The notes beneath the pieces were generated by a model. That model had not been told where the DNA came from, ran no database searches, and worked only from the letters and a program-made list of their open reading frames with translations. Below, one piece after another: positions 31,169 to 35,273 of a stretch of DNA of 35,273 nucleotides (position 1 is its first letter; every line of letters starts with the position of its first letter). Made by a program: the position numbers and the translations under genes. The stretch lies in assembly GCF_003024685.1 (NCBI RefSeq), contig NZ_PYLQ01000026.1, positions 1 through 35,273 on the forward strand, in the 5' to 3' direction. The DNA comes from Faecalibacillus intestinalis. Its GTDB lineage: Bacteria > Bacillota_I > Bacilli_A > Erysipelotrichales > Coprobacillaceae.

Positions 31169-31948
31169 TCAATTATTAACTTTTCGATATTTTGTTGGTG
31201 TTGTATGATATTCTTTTTTAAAAACATTTTCAAATGATTTTACATTTTTAAATCCATGATTTAAAGCAATATCAATGATTTTCATGTTAGTATGTATTAA
31301 ATCATAATAAGCATGTTTTAATCTTATTTTTTGTAAATATTGATAAAAGGAAATCGTTGTTTGTCTTTTAAATAATCGTGATAAAGAATTAGGATGAAAG
31401 TGAAATTGTTCAGCTATAATTTCAAGTGTTAAATCTTGGTTATATCTTTTTTCTATTTCTTCTATTATTTTATAAATTTCTTTTGTGTTTTCTTCTTGTT
31501 TTTTATCTAATAAACAATCCTGTATGAGTTTTTGATAAAGTTGATACATTAAAATATGTTGTTCTATTGGTAAAAGATGGTGAATATATTTCATTTCTAA
31601 CCAAGGTTTAAACCATTCTTTGTTTGATGGAGCTTTTAATTTAAAGAAATAAGATTGAATTTGAAATTCTTTAAAGACATCAACTGACAATAAATATGTA
31701 TATAAATGTGTAAATTCAGGAAAATTGAATTGATGTACACTATGTGAGTTAATAATAAACATTTCCCCTTGATAAAATATTTCTTTCTTTCCATCAATAC
31801 ATGCTTCTACTTTTCCTGAAACGACATATACAACTTCAATATCTTGATGATAGTGGGAACTTACTGGTCGACTTTTATTAAATTGATGATTATAAAAAAC
31901 AATAGGATATTTAATATTTGTTTTAACAATTTCTAGATGATGATCCAT
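31169..31948 (-). CDS. AraC-family regulator with cupin sensor domain
   Basis: A 259-residue regulator. The N-terminal cupin (SRPVSSHYHQDIEVVYVVSG, GEMFIINSHSVHQF) probably binds a sugar; the C-terminal double HTH is at about 165-259 (IIAEQFHFHPNSLSRLFKRQTTISFYQYL, seen as FHFHPNSLSRLFKRQ; IIDIALNHGFKNVKSFENVFKKEYHTTPTKYRK, seen as GFKNVKSFENVFKKEYHTTP). I choose ATG 31946-31948 behind AGAGGTGA; an upstream GTG lies inside it. It precedes the oligo-1,6-glucosidase gene by 70 bp and is the likely activator for isomalto-oligosaccharide use. Confidence 0.9.
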   Translation of the reverse strand: MDHHLEIVKTNIKYPIVFYNHQFNKSRPVSSHYHQDIEVVYVVSGKVEACIDGKKEIFYQGEMFIINSHSVHQFNFPEFTHLYTYLLSVDVFKEFQIQSYFFKLKAPSNKEWFKPWLEMKYIHHLLPIEQHILMYQLYQKLIQDCLLDKKQEENTKEIYKIIEEIEKRYNQDLTLEIIAEQFHFHPNSLSRLFKRQTTISFYQYLQKIRLKHAYYDLIHTNMKIIDIALNHGFKNVKSFENVFKKEYHTTPTKYRKVNN

Positions 31949-31976
31949 TTTATTCACCTCTTTTTTATTATATAAG

Positions 31977-32002
31977 AAAAAAGCCTACATTGTAGACTTT
32001 TT
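31977..32002 (-). terminator. Terminator of pdxST
   Basis: Minus strand stem AAAAGTCTAC / GTAGGCTTTT with one G-T pair and T run; the pdxT TAG stop (31985-31987) lies in the stem. Confidence 0.8.
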
Positions 32003-32560
32003 GATCATATTTATAAAATACTGATGAATTGAATCATCTTCATCAAGTTCAGGATGAAAAGCAAGTGCTAATTGTTTTTTATATTGAACAGCAATAATAT
32101 TGTCATTCACTTTAGAAAGAATATCAACACCATCTTGTACACTTTCGATATAAGGTGCGCGAATAAAAGTCATAGGTACTTTTCCTATTCCTTTCATTTC
32201 TTCAATGGTGTGAAAACTTCCTAGTTGTCTACCATAAGCATTTCTTTTAACCGTCATAGGTATTGTTGAAAAATAAGTTTGATTTTGATTTTCTATTTCC
32301 TTAGCTAATAAAATTAGTCCTGCGCATGTAGCAAGTGTTGGTAAGCCATCTTGAATACGTTTTTGTAAAATATCAAACATATCCAATTCTTTTAAGAGCT
32401 TTCCTTGAACAGTACTTTCTCCACCAGGAAGAATTAAACCATCAAAATCTTGTTCCAAATCTTTTTTTTGCCTTAATTCAATACACTCTACTCCCAACTT
32501 TTCTAATTTTTTTTCATGTTCAATAAAAGCACCTTGTAAAGCCAATACTCCTACTTTCAT
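31985..32560 (-). CDS. pdxT: Pyridoxal 5'-phosphate synthase glutaminase subunit
   Basis: A 191-residue class I glutaminase that feeds ammonia to PdxS. Start [22 protein letters not shown] (residues 47-51), nucleophile C79 (ATCAGLILLA), and H169/E171 (ALAFHPELDED), a complete triad. It overlaps pdxS by one base (TAATG). Normal length. Confidence 0.97.
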   Translation of the reverse strand: MKVGVLALQGAFIEHEKKLEKLGVECIELRQKKDLEQDFDGLILPGGESTVQGKLLKELDMFDILQKRIQDGLPTLATCAGLILLAKEIENQNQTYFSTIPMTVKRNAYGRQLGSFHTIEEMKGIGKVPMTFIRAPYIESVQDGVDILSKVNDNIIAVQYKKQLALAFHPELDEDDSIHQYFINMIKKSTM

Positions 32561-33435
32561 TATTTTCCTCTTTCTGCCATTAAAATTTCAATTTCTTGTT
32601 CATTAATCCCAACCATTGCTTCTCCTAAATCTTTTGATAACTCTGCTATCAATTTTGCATCTTTATAATTTGTAACTGCTTTAACAATTGCTTCTGCACG
32701 TTTTTTAGGATTTCCTGATTTAAAAATACCTGAACCTACGAAAACTCCTTCTGCCCCAAGTTGCATCATTAATGCAGCATCTGCAGGTGTAGCAACTCCA
32801 CCAGCAGCAAAGTTAACAACTGGTAATTTTTTATGATCGTGAACATATTCTACAAGTTCATATGATACTTGTAATTGTTTTGCAACTTCGAAAAGTTCAT
32901 CTTTTCGAAGAGCCGAAATTTGGGCAATTTGTTTATTCATCATTCTCATATGACGAACGGCTTGAACGATATCTCCTGTTCCTGGTTCCCCTTTTGTACG
33001 AATCATACTTGCTCCTTCATTGATACGACGAAGTGCTTCTCCTAAATCTTTAGCTCCACAAACAAATGGTACTTTAAATTCTCTTTTGTTGACATGATAA
33101 ACATCATCAGCTGGTGATAAAACTTCACTTTCATCAATATAATCAATTTCAATTGCTTGTAAAAGCTGTGCTTCTACAAAGTGTCCAATACGACATTTTG
33201 CCATAACTGGAATACTTACTGCTGCTTGAATTTCTTGAATCATTTTTGGATCAGACATTCTTGCAACTCCCCCTGCTGCACGAATATCTGCAGGAATTCT
33301 TTCAAGTGCCATAACAGCACATGCTCCAGCTTCTTCTGCGATTTTTGCTTGCTCAGGTGTTGTTACATCCATAATAACACCACCTTTTAACATTTGTGCT
33401 AATTGTTTATTTAATGCATATCTTTCATTTGACAT
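32560..33435 (-). CDS. pdxS: Pyridoxal 5'-phosphate synthase subunit PdxS
   Basis: A 291-residue (beta/alpha)8 synthase that makes pyridoxal phosphate from ribose 5-phosphate, glyceraldehyde 3-phosphate and ammonia. Conserved D23 ([13 protein letters not shown]), K80 ([14 protein letters not shown]) that forms the first Schiff base, and K148 ([12 protein letters not shown]). Start behind AGGGGGAT. Operon with pdxT and divergent from the PdxR-type regulator. Confidence 0.98.
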   Translation of the reverse strand: MSNERYALNKQLAQMLKGGVIMDVTTPEQAKIAEEAGACAVMALERIPADIRAAGGVARMSDPKMIQEIQAAVSIPVMAKCRIGHFVEAQLLQAIEIDYIDESEVLSPADDVYHVNKREFKVPFVCGAKDLGEALRRINEGASMIRTKGEPGTGDIVQAVRHMRMMNKQIAQISALRKDELFEVAKQLQVSYELVEYVHDHKKLPVVNFAAGGVATPADAALMMQLGAEGVFVGSGIFKSGNPKKRAEAIVKAVTNYKDAKLIAELSKDLGEAMVGINEQEIEILMAERGK

Positions 33436-33471
33436 TTTTTAATCCCCCTGTTTACTTTTGTTATGGCTTTT

Positions 33472-33520
33472 ATTATACTTAAATGTGAACATATTAAAAT
33501 ATTCAAATTAAATATATTCA
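33472..33520. promoter_or_regulatory. Shared pdxST/pdxR control region
   Basis: On the minus strand TATAAT (33472-33477) serves pdxST without a good -35. ATATTCA occurs twice in direct order, 15 bp apart (33499-33505, 33514-33520), within longer similar A/T-rich stretches; MocR/PdxR regulators bind direct repeats. Weak evidence in an AT-rich gap. Confidence 0.4.
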
Positions 33521-33548
33521 TTAAGGTCAGTTTAAGGAGGAATCAATT

Positions 33549-34937
33549 ATGTTAACATATAATCTTACAAATATAGGGTCAGATTCCCTTTATGAATATC
33601 TTTATAAATGTATAAAAAAAGACATTATTTTAGGAAACATAAAACCAGGAGAAAGATTACCATCAAAGAGACCTTTTTCAAAAAATCTTGGAGTAAGTAT
33701 CATTACTGTTGAAAATGCTTATAGTTTACTTATGTCAGAAGGATTTATTTATTCATTACCAAAAAAAGGTTTTTATGTCACTGATCTAAAAAATATTCCT
33801 TCTAAAAAACAAATGAATAAAGAGAAAGTGATTTTAACAAGTGGACATAATCACTACTTAGCTGATTTTTCTAGTAATCAAACTGAAAGTGATATCTTTC
33901 CCTTTACTACCTGGATCAAAACCATGAAAGAAGTACTAAGAAATAATCAAGAAGAGTTAATGATCAACTCACCTTGTGGAGGAATTCTTGAACTAAGAAA
34001 AAACATTGCGAATTTCTTAAAAGATTTTAGAGATATGAATATTAAACCTGAACAAATCATTATTGGTGCAGGTACAGAATATCTATATAGCTTGATTATT
34101 CAACTTTTAGGAAACGATGTTAAATATGGCTTAGAAAACCCTGGTTATCCAAAAACTGCACAAATTTATAAAAGTATGAATGTTGATTTTGAATATGTGG
34201 ATATGGATGAATATGGAATTGATCCAAATGAATTAGAAGAAAAGAAAATTGACGTAATACACATCTCCCCATCTCATCATTTTCCTACAGGTATTGTTAT
34301 GCCAATTTCAAGAAGATATGAACTTTTAGGTTGGGCAAATAAAGTTGAAAAACATTATATTATTGAAGATGATTATGATAGTGAATTAAGATTAGGAGGA
34401 AAACCAATTCCTACCCTACAAAGTATCGATGTTTCCGATAAAATCATCTACATGAATACCTTTACTAAAACTCTATCATCAACCATCCGTATATCCTATA
34501 TGGTATTACCAGAATCATTAGCTGATGAATATTATAAACGTCTCTCATTTTATTCATGTACCGTTTCAAATTTTGAACAATATACACTTTCTAGATTTAT
34601 TGAAAACGGACATTTTGAAAGACATATTAATCGTTTAAGAAATTATTATTTAAAAAAACAAAATACAATCTTAAATGCTTTCCAAACAAGCAATATAAAT
34701 AATAAGATTGAAATTTATAATGAAACTACCGGTGTTCATTTTTTAATGAAAATAAAAAGTGAAAAAACAGAAAAAGACATTATTAACAACGCCTACAGTA
34801 AAGGAATAAAGTTAAGTCCACTTTCTCAATATTACAAAAATAATGAAGAAAACAAAAATATTTATGTTATGAACTATTCCTCATTAGATAGTGAAAAAAT
34901 AGAACTAATTGTAGAGAAATTAAAACAATGTATTTAA
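33549..34937 (+). CDS. pdxR: MocR/PdxR-type regulator (GntR HTH fused to aminotransferase domain)
   Basis: A 462-residue fusion. Residues about 12-80 are a GntR winged HTH (LYEYLYKCIKKDIILGNIKPGERLPSKRPFSKNLGVS, seen as GNIKPGERLPSKR, then YSLPKKGFYV). Residues about 105-460 are a fold-type I aminotransferase with PLP contacts ENPGYP, IIEDDYDSEL and the PLP lysine K307 (NTFTKTLSSTIR). Divergent from pdxST with 113 bp between, so it is almost certainly the PLP-sensing activator of those genes. Ribosome site AAGGAGG. Confidence 0.93.
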   Translation: MLTYNLTNIGSDSLYEYLYKCIKKDIILGNIKPGERLPSKRPFSKNLGVSIITVENAYSLLMSEGFIYSLPKKGFYVTDLKNIPSKKQMNKEKVILTSGHNHYLADFSSNQTESDIFPFTTWIKTMKEVLRNNQEELMINSPCGGILELRKNIANFLKDFRDMNIKPEQIIIGAGTEYLYSLIIQLLGNDVKYGLENPGYPKTAQIYKSMNVDFEYVDMDEYGIDPNELEEKKIDVIHISPSHHFPTGIVMPISRRYELLGWANKVEKHYIIEDDYDSELRLGGKPIPTLQSIDVSDKIIYMNTFTKTLSSTIRISYMVLPESLADEYYKRLSFYSCTVSNFEQYTLSRFIENGHFERHINRLRNYYLKKQNTILNAFQTSNINNKIEIYNETTGVHFLMKIKSEKTEKDIINNAYSKGIKLSPLSQYYKNNEENKNIYVMNYSSLDSEKIELIVEKLKQCI

Positions 34938-34966
34938 AAATCCTAACACAATCTGCTAGGATTTTT
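34937..34966. terminator. Bidirectional terminator between pdxR and the rRNA operon
   Basis: Stem AAAATCCTA / TAGGATTTT (9 bp) with an 11-nt loop and T/A runs on both sides. It serves pdxR (plus) and may also end the rRNA operon (minus), where no other hairpin follows the 5S gene. Confidence 0.85.
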
Positions 34967-34993
34967 TAGTTAACAAACATAAAAAAAAGAAGG

Positions 34994-35102
34994 AACTGGC
35001 AACGAGCTATTTTCGCACAATGTACTATCTTCGCCGCGATGATGCTTAACTTCTGTGTTCGGAATGGGTACAGGTGTGTCCATCATGCTATCATTACCAG
35101 AT
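34994..35102 (-). rRNA. rrf: 5S ribosomal RNA
   Basis: Minus strand reads the conserved CTGGTAATGATAGCATG, CACACCTGTACCCATTCCGA, ACACAGAAGTTAAGC core and ends in CGTTGCCAG, which pairs with the 5' end (CTGG...CCAG). Ends are set by that helix, so a few bases either way are possible. Confidence 0.95.
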
Positions 35103-35176
35103 TCTTCTTTTCAAGTGTCTTCAGGACACTCAAAACCAGACAGTAGTTTTTCTTCTTTCAAGCTCGCTTGCCTTTT

Positions 35177-35273
35177 CGGTCAAGCCCTCGACCTATTAGT
35201 ATCAGTCCGCTTAACATGTCACCATGCTTACACTCCTGACCTATCTACCTTATCGTCTTTAAGGGGTCTTACT
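35177..35273 (-). rRNA. rrl: 23S ribosomal RNA, 3' end (partial)
   Basis: Minus strand shows the conserved 3' end of 23S: GTGTAAGCATGGTGACATGT region, then GCGGACTGATACTAATAGG and TCGAGGGCTTGACC. It continues beyond the window. The 75-base spacer to 5S holds a small hairpin (AGTGTC / GACACT) and no tRNA. Confidence 0.95.

Noticed and set aside
31099-31233. N-terminal extension of the oligo-1,6-glucosidase
   Set aside because: The added lysine-rich residues are not part of GH13 proteins; AGGAGG marks ATG 31096-31098.
35103-35176. tRNA gene in the 23S-5S spacer
   Set aside because: Only a small hairpin and processing-stem-like sequence; no T-loop or acceptor pairing.

Overview
The window reads as chromosomal DNA of a low-GC Bacillota, most likely a gut anaerobe of the Erysipelotrichia/Coprobacillaceae type. 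The lineage call is inference; it rests on AT-rich codon use, strong AGGAGG ribosome sites, many PTS genes, CcpA- and HrcA-type operators, and protein families that look most like that group. Most genes run on the minus strand. The right end enters an rRNA operon (5S, then the 3' end of 23S, minus strand).

Layout, left to right: a partial unknown gene and a four-helix DUF2383-like gene (1-772); a fructose locus fruR-fruK-fruA in which fruA is broken (845-4339); an MFS efflux/SDR/Dabb operon (4410-6861); an RpiR-type regulator and a mannose-family PTS operon IIA-IIB-IIC-IID plus a small membrane protein (6956-10696). Directly upstream lies a four-gene sensory operon (10853-15059): two membrane-anchored solute-binding proteins around a NarL/DegS-type histidine kinase and LuxR-type response regulator, with no ABC transporter. 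Repeats of one operator motif, three of them exactly 21 bp apart, precede the PTS operon, and related sites precede the sensory operon. The likely circuit is extracellular sugar sensing that switches on a PTS, with a cre site for CcpA over the PTS promoter. Next come an EIIB-like protein without its catalytic cysteine (15147-15425) and a type III toxin-antitoxin locus (ToxN/AbiQ-type toxin with a 3 x 34-nt antitoxin RNA, 15511-16208).

The right half holds a LysR regulator divergent from a histidine-rich LVIVD propeller gene and a D-2-hydroxyacid dehydrogenase; a MarR-TauE/SafE pair; an Hsp20 gene under a CIRCE element; an XRE regulator with a small membrane protein; AzlCD amino-acid exporter genes; a YczE-type membrane protein; a VanRS-like two-component system flanked by two unannotated single-helix micropeptides (29 and 34 residues); a MerR regulator with an Ord-like dehydrogenase; an AraC regulator with an oligo-1,6-glucosidase; and the vitamin B6 set pdxST with divergent pdxR.

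Most interesting: the two-binding-protein sensory operon with phased operators controlling a PTS; the ToxIN-like locus whose repeats show compensatory changes in the RNA stem; the twice-stopped fruA; the cysteine-less EIIB; and the two micropeptides around the two-component system.
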